Assembly (NCBI RefSeq): GCF_009755815.1
Contig: NZ_WRPK01000002.1
Coordinates: 558,001 to 622,000 of the forward strand
DNA: 64,000 nucleotides
From: Flavisphingomonas formosensis
GTDB taxonomy: Bacteria > Pseudomonadota > Alphaproteobacteria > Sphingomonadales > Sphingomonadaceae
Direction of reading: 5' to 3'
The notes below the pieces were generated by a model that was given only the letters and a program-made list of their open reading frames with translations, was not told the DNA's origin and searched no databases. Within the stretch, counting starts at the first letter, position 1. Every line of letters starts with the position of its first letter. Below are positions 1 through 8,670 of this stretch, piece after piece. The position numbers were made by a program, and so were the translations under genes.

Positions 1-1232
1 AGCTGCGCGCGCACCGCGGCCGGCGTGCTGCCCTTCATCTGGCGGGTCATATGGTCGAGCGGCGTGTCGTCCACGTCCAGCTCCTCCACCTGATATTGGG
101 TGAAATAGCCGACCGTCATCTTGGCCGACGCGGTCATCGCGCCGTCCATCGGCTTGAGCTGCGCCGCGAGCAGGCGGGCGAGCGTCGTCTTGCCGTTGCC
201 GTTGCGGCCGAGCAGCGCGATGCGATCGTCCGGATCGATCCGCAGGTTCAGCCGCTGCAGGATCGGCGTGTCGCCATAGCCGACCGACGCCATGTCGAGC
301 GTGATCAGCGGCGGGCGCATTTCGGGCGGATCGGGGAAGGCGAAGGATAGGCTGGGATCCTCCATCACCGCCGCGATCGGCGTCATCTTCTGCAGCGCCT
401 TCAGCCGGCTCTGCGCCTGCTTGGCCTTGGTCGCCTTGGCGCGCCAGCGATCCACGAAGGCCTGCAGCTTCTCGCGCTGGGCGAGCTGCTTCTCGCGCGC
501 GGCGCTCTGCTGCGCCAGCCGCTCGGCCCGCTGCCGCTCGAACGCGTCATAGCCGCCCGGATAGAGCATCACCTGCCCGCGCTCGAGGTGCAGGATATGG
601 TCGACGACATTGTTGAGCAGGTCGCGCTCGTGGCTGATCACCACGATCGTCGCGCGGTAGTTCTTCAGGAAATTCTCGAGCCACAGGGTCGCTTCGAGAT
701 CGAGGTGGTTCGACGGCTCGTCGAGCAGCAGCAGGTCGGGCTCGGAGAAGAGCAGCGCGGCGAGGGCGACGCGCATCTTCCAGCCGCCCGAATAGCTGTC
801 GAGCGGGCGGCCCTGCATCTCCTCGTCGAAGCCCAGGCCGACGAGGATGCGGGCGGCGCGGGCCGGCGCGGTATAGGCGTCGATCGCGTTCAGCCGCTCG
901 TGGATCTCGCCGAGCCGGTCGGGATCGTGGCAGGTCTCGCTCTCATCGAGCAGCGCCGCGCGCTCGGTGTCGGCGGCGAGCACCGTTTCGAACGGGGTCG
1001 CGCTGCCTGCCGGGGCCTCCTGCGCGATATAGCCGACGCGGGTGCCGCGCGGCATGTCGACGCCGCCTTCGTCGGGATCGAGCTGGCCGATCATCACGCG
1101 CATCAGCGTGGACTTGCCCGCGCCGTTGCGGCCGATCAGGCCGACGCGCGAGCGCGGCGGCAGGGCGGCCGTCGCGCGATCGATGATGACGCGCCCGCCG
1201 AGGCGCACCGTGATGCCGTTCAGGTTGAGCAT
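1..1232 (-). CDS. ABC-F family ATP-binding protein, C-terminus cut by window edge
   Basis: This is a soluble protein with two ABC ATPase cassettes and no membrane segment, the layout of ABC-F proteins, which act on ribosomes rather than as transporters. The first cassette has Walker A GRNGAGKST, signature YSGGW and Walker B LLLLDEPSNHLD. A Lys/Gln/Arg-rich linker follows, and then a second Walker A, GRNGNGKTT. The reading frame starts at ATG 1232 (MLNLNGITVRLGGR) and runs off the left edge, so the second signature and C-terminus are missing. Among ABC-F subfamilies it looks most like the YheS/Uup group, but the missing C-terminus prevents a firm subfamily call. Family membership is certain from the motifs; the role in translation is known for the family, not shown here. 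Confidence 0.93.
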   Translation of the reverse strand, partial: MLNLNGITVRLGGRVIIDRATAALPPRSRVGLIGRNGAGKSTLMRVMIGQLDPDEGGVDMPRGTRVGYIAQEAPAGSATPFETVLAADTERAALLDESETCHDPDRLGEIHERLNAIDAYTAPARAARILVGLGFDEEMQGRPLDSYSGGWKMRVALAALLFSEPDLLLLDEPSNHLDLEATLWLENFLKNYRATIVVISHERDLLNNVVDHILHLERGQVMLYPGGYDAFERQRAERLAQQSAAREKQLAQREKLQAFVDRWRAKATKAKQAQSRLKALQKMTPIAAVMEDPSLSFAFPDPPEMRPPLITLDMASVGYGDTPILQRLNLRIDPDDRIALLGRNGNGKTTLARLLAAQLKPMDGAMTASAKMTVGYFTQYQVEELDVDDTPLDHMTRQMKGSTPAAVRAQ

Positions 1233-1442
1233 GGGCGGGCCGATAGCATGGGTCGCCGCGGCCGTCATCCCGGGACGCAATTTCGCTTCACCCCGGGGAG
1301 GGCCGCGCGCTGATGAGGCAATTAAGTCTACGGATTTACTAGAATAGAATTCGTCAATCCCCGTTCGGCTTGGCCTGTCGCAATAAAGGCTTTTCCGCGC
1401 TAAGGGGATCGATCCCCACTCCTTTTCCGGAGCCGACAGAAT

Positions 1443-1946
1443 TTGCTGACCCAACGCGGACGCTATGCGCTGAAGGCGCTGATCTACCTGGCCCAGACCG
1501 AAGGGAGCGAGCGGCCGCGCCAGATCGGCGCGATCGCGGCCGAGGAGCAGATCCCGCGCAAGTTCCTGGAGGCGATACTGGTCGACCTCAAGCGCGCCCG
1601 GCTGGTGGAGAGCGTGCGCGGCCAAGCCGGCGGCTATCGCCTGGCGCGCCCGGCCGAGGAGATCATGTTCGGCGACATCATCCGCGCGACGGACGGCCCG
1701 CTGGCGCTCGTCCCGTGCGTCAGCAAGCTCTTCTACCGGCGCTGCGACGATTGCGTGGACGAGGCGACCTGCGCGATCCGCCATGTGATGGCCGGGGTGC
1801 GCGACACGGTGAGCGGCATATTGGACCAGACCTCGCTGGCCGACGCGATCCGCGTCGGCGCGGGCGAACGCGCGCCGCACGCCGGGGATGGAGCGGATGG
1901 AGCGGACGCGGCGGATGCAAAGGACGCCGCCGAAACCCTGGCCTGA
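1443..1946 (+). CDS. Rrf2 family transcriptional regulator, probable Fe-S sensor
   Basis: The 167-aa product begins LTQRGRYALKALIYLA, the typical N-terminal wing-helix start of Rrf2/IscR proteins, and has the conserved QAGGYRLARP segment of the winged helix. Cysteines 92, 101, 104 and 110 (C-X8-C-X2-C-X5-C) sit where Rrf2 proteins ligate an iron-sulfur cluster. The start is TTG at 1443; no in-frame ATG precedes the domain. The C-terminal tail is low-complexity, with GADGADAADA-like repeats. Fe-S sensing is known for IscR, NsrR and RirA; which of those roles applies here cannot be read from the sequence. It is not adjacent to isc/suf or cysteine genes. The next gene, 75 bp downstream, encodes a lipoprotein with its own ribosome binding site. 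Confidence 0.9.
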   Translation: MLTQRGRYALKALIYLAQTEGSERPRQIGAIAAEEQIPRKFLEAILVDLKRARLVESVRGQAGGYRLARPAEEIMFGDIIRATDGPLALVPCVSKLFYRRCDDCVDEATCAIRHVMAGVRDTVSGILDQTSLADAIRVGAGERAPHAGDGADGADAADAKDAAETLA

Positions 1947-2021
1947 CCCCCTCCTCCACGCGGCCGGCAGGAACGTCGCAGGGCATGCGGCGTTGTAGCG
2001 CCACCGAAAGAGGAGGAAGCC

Positions 2022-2627
2022 TTGAACAAGACAATAAGCATCGCGACGGTCACGTCGCTGGCGCTGGCCCTCGCCGCGTGCGGCCCGAAGGCCGAGCAGA
2101 CCGCCGATTCCGCCGCCAATGGCGCAAGCAACACGCTCGAAGCCGCGGGCAACATGGCCTCCAACGCGGTCGACGCCACCAAGGACGCGCTGACCCCGAC
2201 CCCCAGCGGCCAGGAATTCGCGGACAAGGCGGCGAAGAGCGACGCGTTCGAGATCGCGGCCGCCAAGCTGGCGGCGACGAATGCCGCCGCGGCGGGCGTC
2301 AAGGAATTCGCCGCGACGATGCTGAAGGCGCACACCGAATCCACCGCCAAGATCAAGAAGGCCGCCAGCGAGGCGAGCCCCGCGATCACGCCGGATGCGA
2401 CCCTGACCAGCGACCAGCAGGACAAGCTCGACTCGCTCGGCAAGCTGAAGGGCGCGGACTTCGACAAGGAATATGTCGACGAGCAGAAGGACGCGCATGA
2501 GGATGCGCTGTCGCTGATGCAGGACTATGCCAAGAATGGCGACGTCCCCTCGCTGAAGACCGCCGCGGGCGAGATCGCGCCGGTGGTGCAGAAGCATCTC
2601 GACATGGTGAAGACGCTGGACAAGTAA
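2022..2627 (+). CDS. DUF4142 domain lipoprotein
   Basis: The 201-aa product has a signal peptide ending in a lipobox (LALAAC, Cys at about residue 20), so it should be a lipid-anchored periplasmic or outer-membrane protein. An Ala-rich linker is followed by a helical region (EFADKAAKSDAFEIAAAKLA, then MLKAHTESTAKIKKAA and the DAHEDALSLMQDYAKNGD segment) that matches the DUF4142 four-helix ferritin-like family. That family has no firmly established function; members are often stress-related exported proteins. The start is TTG at 2022, preceded by AGGAGG at 2011-2016, which decides this start. The gene stands alone between the Rrf2 gene and a repeat element. Confidence 0.85.
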   Translation: MNKTISIATVTSLALALAACGPKAEQTADSAANGASNTLEAAGNMASNAVDATKDALTPTPSGQEFADKAAKSDAFEIAAAKLAATNAAAAGVKEFAATMLKAHTESTAKIKKAASEASPAITPDATLTSDQQDKLDSLGKLKGADFDKEYVDEQKDAHEDALSLMQDYAKNGDVPSLKTAAGEIAPVVQKHLDMVKTLDK

Positions 2628-2672
2628 ACGGCGGATGCAGGCCTCCGCGTGCGCGTGGAGGCACGTCGGCTG

Positions 2673-2766
2673 GTCATTCCAGCGGAAGTCGGGATCCATT
2701 CGGCCGCAGCGTATCGTCTTGTCGGCGCCGCTGCGGCTGATGGATCCCGGATCAAGTCCGGGATGA
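2673..2766. repeat. Imperfect palindromic intergenic repeat
   Basis: The left arm (2673-2699, GTCATTCCAGCGGAAGTCGG onward) and the right arm (2739-2766, ending AAGTCCGGGATGAC) are inverted, imperfect copies separated by about 39 bases that contain a smaller hairpin (GCCGCAGCG / CGCTGCGGC). This layout is common in intergenic DNA of sphingomonads and related alphaproteobacteria. It lies between the DUF4142 lipoprotein and the TonB receptor and could act as a transcript end or processing hairpin. Confidence 0.7.
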
Positions 2767-2805
2767 CGAAGAGAAGAAATACCGCGCACGCAACATCCCG
2801 CAATA

Positions 2806-2830
2806 TTTTGATATTGACTCGCAACAACAG
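2806..2830 (+). promoter_or_regulatory. Possible Fur-type iron box upstream of the TonB receptor
   Basis: The AT-rich stretch TTTGATATTGACTCGCAAC lies about 65 bases before the receptor start. It shares about 11 of 19 positions with the classical Fur box. The match is weak and is supported mainly by the expected iron control of a siderophore receptor. Confidence 0.25.
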
Positions 2831-2891
2831 TTTCATAGAGCAGACCCCTCCCGTGCCGCCCGCGGGGCAGTGATGGTGAGGGAGTGTTGCG

Positions 2892-5042
2892 ATGAAGGGG
2901 GTTTTGCTCGCGCTGGGAACGGGCGTCGCGATGGGTGCGCTCTGCGTGCCGGCGCAGGCGGCCGATGCGGGAAGCGGCGCGGATGCGGCGGATGCGGCCG
3001 CGCCGGCGCGGGGCAGCGAGGATATCGTCGTCACCGGCGCCGCGGCGCAGGAGAGCGTGTCGGCCACCGGCCTGCCGCTGAAGCTGATCGATACGCCGCA
3101 GGCGATCACCATCGTCGACCAGCAGCAGATCCGCGATTTCGCGCTGACCAACGTCAACGACCTGCTGGACCAGGTGGTGGGCGTGAATGTGGAGCGCGCG
3201 GAGACCGACCGCACGGAATATGATTCGCGCGGCTTCGGCATCACCAATTTCCAGGTGGACGGCATCGGCCTGCCGCTGCTTTCCGACGGCATCCAGTTCG
3301 GCAGCCTCGACACGATCCTGTGGGATCGCGTGGAGGCGGTGCGCGGCGCCAACGGGATGATGACCGGCGTCGGCAATCCCTCCGCCACGATCAACTATGT
3401 GCGCAAGCGGCCGACCGCGACCTTCCAGGCCAGCCTCTCCGCTTCCCTCGGCTCCTATTCCGACCGGCGGATCGAGGGCGACGTGTCGGGGCCGCTGAAC
3501 GCCGCCGGCACGGTGCAGGCGCGGCTGGTGGGCGCGCATGAGGACAGCGATTCCTATCTCGATTATTATCATGTGAACCGCACCGTGATCGGCGCGATCG
3601 TCTCCTGGGACGTGACGCCGAGGCTGAGGGCGACGGCGGGCTACAGCCGGCAGCAGAACGATGCGGACGGCGTGCTGTGGGGTGCGCTGCCGCTTACCTA
3701 TGCCGACGGCAGCCAGATCCGCTATCGCCGATCCGCCTCCACCGCGGCGCCCTGGACCTATTGGAACACCCGCAGCCAGAGCGCCTTTGCCGAGCTGCAC
3801 TATCAGATCGGCCATGGCTGGTCGGTGAAGGGCGTCTATACGTTCAACCGCATCCAATATGAAGCGAAGCTGCTCTACGCCTATGGCTATCCGGATCCGG
3901 AGACCGGGCTGGGCATCGCCGGATCGACCGGCCTCTACCCGACCGACTATAAGCAGGACATATTCGATGCCTATGCATCCGGGCCCGTGACGCTGTTCGG
4001 GCGGACGCATGACGTGGCGTTCGGCGTATCCACCGGCCGATCGAGCGGGCGGGAATATGAAGGCTGGTCGGACGCGGACTATGCCTATCCCGCGGTCTCG
4101 CAGCTCGGCACGGTGGACCTGCCCCCGGCGCATTATCCCGATCCGGTGCTGCAGACCCGGCTGATCGACCGGCTGACGCGCGCCTATGGCGCCGTGCACT
4201 GGCGCCTGACCGACCGGCTGACCGCGATCACCGGCTTTGCCGCGACCTCGCTGAAATCGACCGGCTACAGCTATGGCGTGGGCGCGGATCGCAAGAATAG
4301 CAAGGTGACGCCCTATCTCGGCGCGCTGTACGACATCACGCCGGCCATCAAGCTCTATGCCAGCTATACCGGCATCTTCAATCCACAGAGCCAGGTGAAC
4401 AGCGCCAATTCCCGCCTCGCCCCGGCGACCGGGAACAGCATCGAGGCGGGGGTGAAGGGCCAGTGGCTGGGCGGCAGGCTCTACGCCACCGCCTCGCTGT
4501 TCCGCGCCAGGCAGAAGAATCTGGCGGAGGCCGCCGGTTCGTTCGAGCCGGGCGACGCCGGGCCGGTGGGCGGCACTTACTATGTGGGGCAGACCACCCT
4601 TTCCAAGGGCTTCGAGATCGAGGTGGCGGGCAGGATCACGCCCGACTGGACGATCAGCGGCGGCTATACCGGCTTCTCGCTGAAGACGCCGGCGGGCGAC
4701 CGCGCCTTCCCCTACATCCCCAACCGGACACTGAAGCTTTCCACCACCTATGCCTTCCCGGCGCTGAACGACCTGAAGATCGGCGCCAATCTGCGCTGGC
4801 AGGATTCGACCTATACGACCGACAGCAATGTGCAGGACGCCGCCGGCAACGACGCGGTGATCCGCCAGCGCCATTATGCCGTGCTGGACCTGATGGCGGG
4901 CGTGAAGCTGATCGACCGGGTGCGCGCGACGATCAACCTGCGCAACGTGACCAACAGGAAATATCTGAACAGCCTCGCCTGGGGGCAGGCCTTTTATGCG
5001 GAGCCGAGGACGGTGCTGGGATCGGTGACGTTTAGTTATTAG
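2892..5042 (+). CDS. TonB-dependent siderophore receptor
   Basis: The 716-aa product is an outer-membrane transporter that would import an iron-siderophore complex using TonB energy. A signal peptide (cleavage after about AQA, residue 23) is followed by a TonB box-like DIVVTG. A plug domain follows, containing STATION-like landmarks of siderophore receptors: IDTPQAITIVDQQQIRDF, DSRGFGITNFQVDGI and VEAVRGANGMMTGVGNPS. A 22-strand type barrel ends with the C-terminal SVTFSY, an aromatic last residue typical of outer-membrane barrels. The length and plug motifs resemble the FhuE/FpvA group. The ligand cannot be told from sequence. No siderophore biosynthesis, esterase or FecIR-type regulator genes lie beside it, so it is a solitary receptor. 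Confidence 0.92.
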   Translation: MKGVLLALGTGVAMGALCVPAQAADAGSGADAADAAAPARGSEDIVVTGAAAQESVSATGLPLKLIDTPQAITIVDQQQIRDFALTNVNDLLDQVVGVNVERAETDRTEYDSRGFGITNFQVDGIGLPLLSDGIQFGSLDTILWDRVEAVRGANGMMTGVGNPSATINYVRKRPTATFQASLSASLGSYSDRRIEGDVSGPLNAAGTVQARLVGAHEDSDSYLDYYHVNRTVIGAIVSWDVTPRLRATAGYSRQQNDADGVLWGALPLTYADGSQIRYRRSASTAAPWTYWNTRSQSAFAELHYQIGHGWSVKGVYTFNRIQYEAKLLYAYGYPDPETGLGIAGSTGLYPTDYKQDIFDAYASGPVTLFGRTHDVAFGVSTGRSSGREYEGWSDADYAYPAVSQLGTVDLPPAHYPDPVLQTRLIDRLTRAYGAVHWRLTDRLTAITGFAATSLKSTGYSYGVGADRKNSKVTPYLGALYDITPAIKLYASYTGIFNPQSQVNSANSRLAPATGNSIEAGVKGQWLGGRLYATASLFRARQKNLAEAAGSFEPGDAGPVGGTYYVGQTTLSKGFEIEVAGRITPDWTISGGYTGFSLKTPAGDRAFPYIPNRTLKLSTTYAFPALNDLKIGANLRWQDSTYTTDSNVQDAAGNDAVIRQRHYAVLDLMAGVKLIDRVRATINLRNVTNRKYLNSLAWGQAFYAEPRTVLGSVTFSY

Positions 5043-5389
5043 GGATAAGGGATGACGGGTCGCCGGTTGTGTCGCAGGGACCTATCCTTCAACGCCCTCC
5101 ATTGACCGTAAGCTGCTTGGCTGCTTTGGAGGCAGAAGGCCGGAAGCGGACGCTCGCTTGACGACGCGATAAACGGCTGTTTCCGGAGCACTGTCGGCCA
5201 TTCAGACGCGGATCGACGGTTCCCGAGAGCGGTCATTGAGCGTACGATACTCGCCGTTGAAGTTAAACGACCCCGCCAATGAAGAACGTCCTGTTCATAT
5301 GCAGTCAGAACCGTCTCCGTAAGGCCACTAGGCCCTTGTAGACGGGAGGGATCGAGGTATGCTCAACGCAACAAGGGCGGAGGTCCGGG
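5043..5389. other. Intergenic region, left edge of accessory island
   Basis: No coding region or RNA gene could be supported here. Composition changes from GC-rich at the receptor end to more mixed near 5250, just before the AT-rich genes, which suggests this is the left boundary of acquired DNA. A Shine-Dalgarno for the next gene (GGCGGAGG, 5377-5383) is at its right end. Confidence 0.5.
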
Positions 5390-6313
5390 ATGGACTATGT
5401 GATCGACACTGGAGTGCTCGCTGCTATCCCCGAATCGTTCGGAAATAATAATCCAGCCACCCCTTTTCCTGATTGCGTCAGCCTTAAAATTGTAACGCAG
5501 CCAAGTGAAAATGGATTATCTAAGGAAGTTCTAGCCCATCTTCGCTTTGGCACTCAGACTCTTACAGCGCATTTGGGGCAAAAGCAGTTTTCATTTAATT
5601 TAAGCATATCAAAGGCGAAACTAAGAACTATAGCCATTGAGGGGCTTAAAATAAATGATCTATCTGTGATGGGAGCAAGAAATAGACCGGATGCTGTGAA
5701 AATTGTCTCTAGCCTAGATCAAACCAACACGGTATCTCAAGACAGCGTCTCTAGAATAAAAGCTGCCACGCAGGGGGTTAAGAACCCTTTAGATATTATA
5801 CAGATTATTGCAGGACTTGGGCTTGAGACTAACGAGAAAAATGCCATAAAGACGCATATGGAGTCATCAAACGCGTTTGAGCAGATTGAGGCAGGGTTTG
5901 ACGATCGCGGTCCAGTTTGGCATATCCTGCCACAGTTTGACATAGCGGAATCGTTTAGGAACGGTGAATCGTCTCGCCAAAAGATGATTTCCGGCCCGGT
6001 CATTGATTTTGGGCGAGGCTCACTGTTTAAATATAAAGAATTATCTTCTAACGAGACTGGTTCTCAGGATTGGTGTATTCTGCTCGGAATATCAGCTAAG
6101 ATCAGGGATGTTAACATCGACATCTTAGACGACCAGGATAATCCATGGTGGCAAGAAAAGCTAGAGCGACTTGGATTTAGAGAGAAGCGCGAAGTGGCGC
6201 GAGCGGCACTGCGTAATATTATTGCGAAACGAATATCGCGAGAGTCTCCAGAGCATTTGGATGGCGACCTGCTTTTCGTTGTCGCTGCGGCCGAGCCAGC
6301 AGTGTTAGACTGA
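5390..6313 (+). CDS. Hypothetical protein, first gene of AT-rich two-gene cassette
   Basis: The 307-aa product is not recognised. It has no signal peptide, no membrane segment and no clear catalytic motif. The first residues (MDYVIDTGVLAAI) recall the start of PIN-like proteins, but the acidic residues expected later in a PIN fold are not evident, so that reading is not adopted. The gene is visibly AT-rich, with A/T-ending codons unlike its neighbours, a sign of horizontal acquisition. The start at ATG 5390 has GGCGGAGG six bases upstream. The stop codon overlaps the start of the next gene (TGATG at 6311-6315), so the two are translationally coupled and probably work together. Confidence 0.75.
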   Translation: MDYVIDTGVLAAIPESFGNNNPATPFPDCVSLKIVTQPSENGLSKEVLAHLRFGTQTLTAHLGQKQFSFNLSISKAKLRTIAIEGLKINDLSVMGARNRPDAVKIVSSLDQTNTVSQDSVSRIKAATQGVKNPLDIIQIIAGLGLETNEKNAIKTHMESSNAFEQIEAGFDDRGPVWHILPQFDIAESFRNGESSRQKMISGPVIDFGRGSLFKYKELSSNETGSQDWCILLGISAKIRDVNIDILDDQDNPWWQEKLERLGFREKREVARAALRNIIAKRISRESPEHLDGDLLFVVAAAEPAVLD

Positions 6314-7446
6314 TGAGTAAACGCTCAAACCAAGATTCGCAGAGATTGCTTGATATATTTAATATCGAGTCAGAAGATATTTTTGAGATTTGTGAAGTAG
6401 GCGGTATAGATCCTTCATACTCGCTATTTAGGTCAAATCTTTCACACGTAGATTTAACCAATCGATCACTCGATGGATTTGATTTTTCGAGAGCAAACCT
6501 CGAAGGTGCCCTGCTCAAAAATTCTTCTATTTTTCTAACAGATCTCGAATTCGCTAAATTATCTTTAGCAGACTTGGCCGGGAATGCCCTCTTCGTCGAT
6601 TCTGCGATACTACCTGTGGAATTTATTGCGCAACTTTCGGGCGACAAAAGATTTGCAGTCAATCAGAAAACATCAAGGAATATCAGAAACGCTTACAACC
6701 TATCCAATGAATCTCAGGATGATTATGAAGGATATGTCGATTCTGATGAATATATTTATAATTTAGCGGTGTTGCTCGACACCGTGGCTGAGGACATGGA
6801 TCCAAGCTTATATTTATTAGCAGAGTACGTGTTAAATAAACCAGTTAAATGGGATGAGACACCTGATAAAGAATTTTTAGACAGAATAAAAAAATCAGAT
6901 CACTTACCGTCAAACATCAAGGAAGGAATGATATGGGTTCTCGAAAACAAACTAAGCGTTGCGCAGGTCTACACAAAAGAGGAAATCGATGACAGGCATC
7001 TCTATCTACCACCTTTCTTCTGGAGGGAGAAGCTTCATATCGAGCGGTTCGCCATCGACTCCCTCATTGTCTCTGGGCGTCACGAAGAAGCGAACGAGCG
7101 CATTGATGCCAATTTGACGTCATGCGCAGGCCGGAACTTAGAATGGAGATGGGCTCAGTTTCGCATGCTCGGCGCAGCCGTAAACGCCTTTGCCGATCCT
7201 TCCATAGATGTACTGAGCATCGTCAAGTCCGTAATATCAGCCCTTCCTCAATACAAGAAACGTAATGCTGGAGGCGATGCTGTCTGGGTATTTTATTTGG
7301 CTTCCATCCATGCTGATCTCCCGGCCTTCCGGAACCTATTTCGTGATATAGCGTCGAAGTTAATGGCCGAATTCTGGAACGGTCGGAGCATTAACAAGGT
7401 TGCTGAAGAAGCTTTGAGCGACCTTACTTATTTCTGGAAGCCTTGA
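6313..7446 (+). CDS. Pentapeptide-repeat protein, second gene of AT-rich cassette
   Basis: The 377-aa product contains about ten consecutive pentapeptide units at residues 42-95, with Leu or Phe at the central position every five residues (for example DLTNRSLDGFDFSRANLEG). This predicts a short right-handed quadrilateral beta-helix. The remaining roughly 280 residues look alpha-helical, with repeat-like helical pairs near the C-terminus (HEEANERIDANLTSCAG), and match no family I recognise. There is no signal peptide or membrane segment, so it should be cytoplasmic. It starts inside the stop of the preceding gene and shares its AT-rich composition. Pentapeptide repeats occur in DNA-mimic gyrase inhibitors and in several defence proteins; which applies, if either, is unknown. 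Confidence 0.75.
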   Translation: MSKRSNQDSQRLLDIFNIESEDIFEICEVGGIDPSYSLFRSNLSHVDLTNRSLDGFDFSRANLEGALLKNSSIFLTDLEFAKLSLADLAGNALFVDSAILPVEFIAQLSGDKRFAVNQKTSRNIRNAYNLSNESQDDYEGYVDSDEYIYNLAVLLDTVAEDMDPSLYLLAEYVLNKPVKWDETPDKEFLDRIKKSDHLPSNIKEGMIWVLENKLSVAQVYTKEEIDDRHLYLPPFFWREKLHIERFAIDSLIVSGRHEEANERIDANLTSCAGRNLEWRWAQFRMLGAAVNAFADPSIDVLSIVKSVISALPQYKKRNAGGDAVWVFYLASIHADLPAFRNLFRDIASKLMAEFWNGRSINKVAEEALSDLTYFWKP

Positions 7447-7735
7447 GAAGAGCGATATAATCGCAACATTGCGCGTAGTGATACGGCCCTGATTGTGATT
7501 ATCGAATATCAGAGATGTGGTGGGCTATCGTCTGAGCAGGCGATCGATCGGAATTGTAGTCCCGTCAGCTTGGCGCTGCCTGCACAGCTAAACCCAAGGC
7601 TCATGGCTCGTCTCAACAGCCTCGTCAAACAGTCACTGCTTAGCTCCGCCCTCGCACAGCGATGGTACGGAAACGGTCTCTTTTGCCGCCGGCCTTGGGA
7701 ATAGATCATCAACCCGTGCGCGTTATACTGCGTCG

Positions 7736-7988
7736 ATGCAGACGGCTATATCTCCCAACTCCGGCCTTCCTCTTCAGGCTTTCTCGGAAGGCACGGCTCG
7801 GGTCAACGAATGGAGGGGGCGCTGCCTCGACGCATTGACCCGCATCGAAACGGCAACAACCGAGTGTCTTGCTGCGATGGCGGGGGGGTGAAAGACATGG
7901 ACAAGGGGTGCATCTGCCTCATCTTGTCGGTCAACGTCTTCAAACGCTCACCGCTGCGATTGGAGCCGGTGGCCCATTTGAATCGTAG
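7736..7988 (+). pseudogene. Frameshifted remnant of a small gene
   Basis: ATG 7736 opens a 51-codon frame (MQTAISPNSGLPLQAFSEGT onward, including RVNEWRGRCLDALTRIE) that stops at 7889 directly after a run of seven G (7882-7888). Removing one G continues the frame as AGGERHGQGVHLPHLVGQRL and then TAAIGAGGPFES to a stop at 7986-7988. The second half has natural-looking composition and reads as the same protein, so a homopolymer frameshift is the simplest explanation. A further plausible stretch in a third frame (AVAALEYKA, around 8000) suggests more decay downstream. I recall small sphingomonad proteins of similar sequence but assign no function. Confidence 0.5.
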
Positions 7989-8373
7989 GGCCGGTCAGCG
8001 GTCGCCGCGCTTGAATATAAGGCGTAAGCATTTTGACCGCTGAACAAATGTGGGCTTTTCGAGCATTCACCCTTCTTATCGCGCTCCCCTTCGGCACGCC
8101 ATGATCGGATCGTCTGGTCTCAAGGCGCTTCAAAGCCCTGTTGAGCGGCCACAATTGGGGGGCGAGTTGGCTGGCCGGATTAGGACCGGCAACTATACCG
8201 CGCCCCGTCACAAAAGCGGCAGAGTAGGAATGTCCCATGACGCGGCGTTCCGCTTCCGGCCGCACGCGACCAATGTCGGTCATTTGGGAGCAGCGGCACA
8301 AACGTCCGCTCCGGACAGGATCCGCCATTCGCCTGCCGCTTGGCGCCCTGGCGGCAGCGCGCTTGATGCCCAA

Positions 8374-8400
8374 GTCAGTTCAAATCTCACCCTCGCTGCA
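8374..8400 (+). other. tRNA T-arm and acceptor-like remnant
   Basis: GTCAG-TTCAAAT-CTCAC forms a T-arm with one C-C mismatch, followed by CCTCGCTGCA, which resembles the 3' acceptor half of a tRNA. No matching 5' half (AGCGAGG), D-arm or anticodon arm was found within 90 bases upstream. It may be an attachment-site scar left by an integrating element, or chance. Confidence 0.25.
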
Positions 8401-8670
8401 AATCCGAGCCATCACCCTTGGTAATTGACGTCCCAAGGTCTTCGGAGGTTTAGGTCACGACTGCCATAATGTCGGGTTTGGTCATCATCTGGAAAACCCG
8501 TCGCGCGTTCGATCCGGCGATGGAAGCGAATTGAGTTCCTCCCAGCGGTCCGCGAGCCTGACCCCATTACTTGTTTGGACTAATTCCGTATCAGATACTT
8601 GGGCCAAGCTCGCCAAATCTGTAAGCAGGATTTCGATCCGTTGGTCGTTGACAAATGTTGGGAGGGTAAG

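Larger units (their letters stand above)
7447..8670. other. Gene-poor remnant region between the AT-rich cassette and the KAP gene
   Basis: About 1.2 kb without an intact gene. It contains a decayed reading frame (7736-7988), a tRNA-like 3' fragment (8374-8400), and otherwise only short open frames with no recognisable product. The mixture of broken pieces suggests repeated insertion and decay at this site. Confidence 0.6.

Noticed and set aside
5390-5430. PIN-domain reading of the first AT-rich gene from MDYVIDTGVLAAI
   Set aside because: Only the first strand resembles PIN proteins; the later acidic active-site residues could not be found.
8575-8600. Possible promoter (TTGGAC ... GATACT) before the KAP gene
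   Set aside because: Spacing between the two hexamers is about 13-14 bases, too short for a standard sigma-70 promoter.
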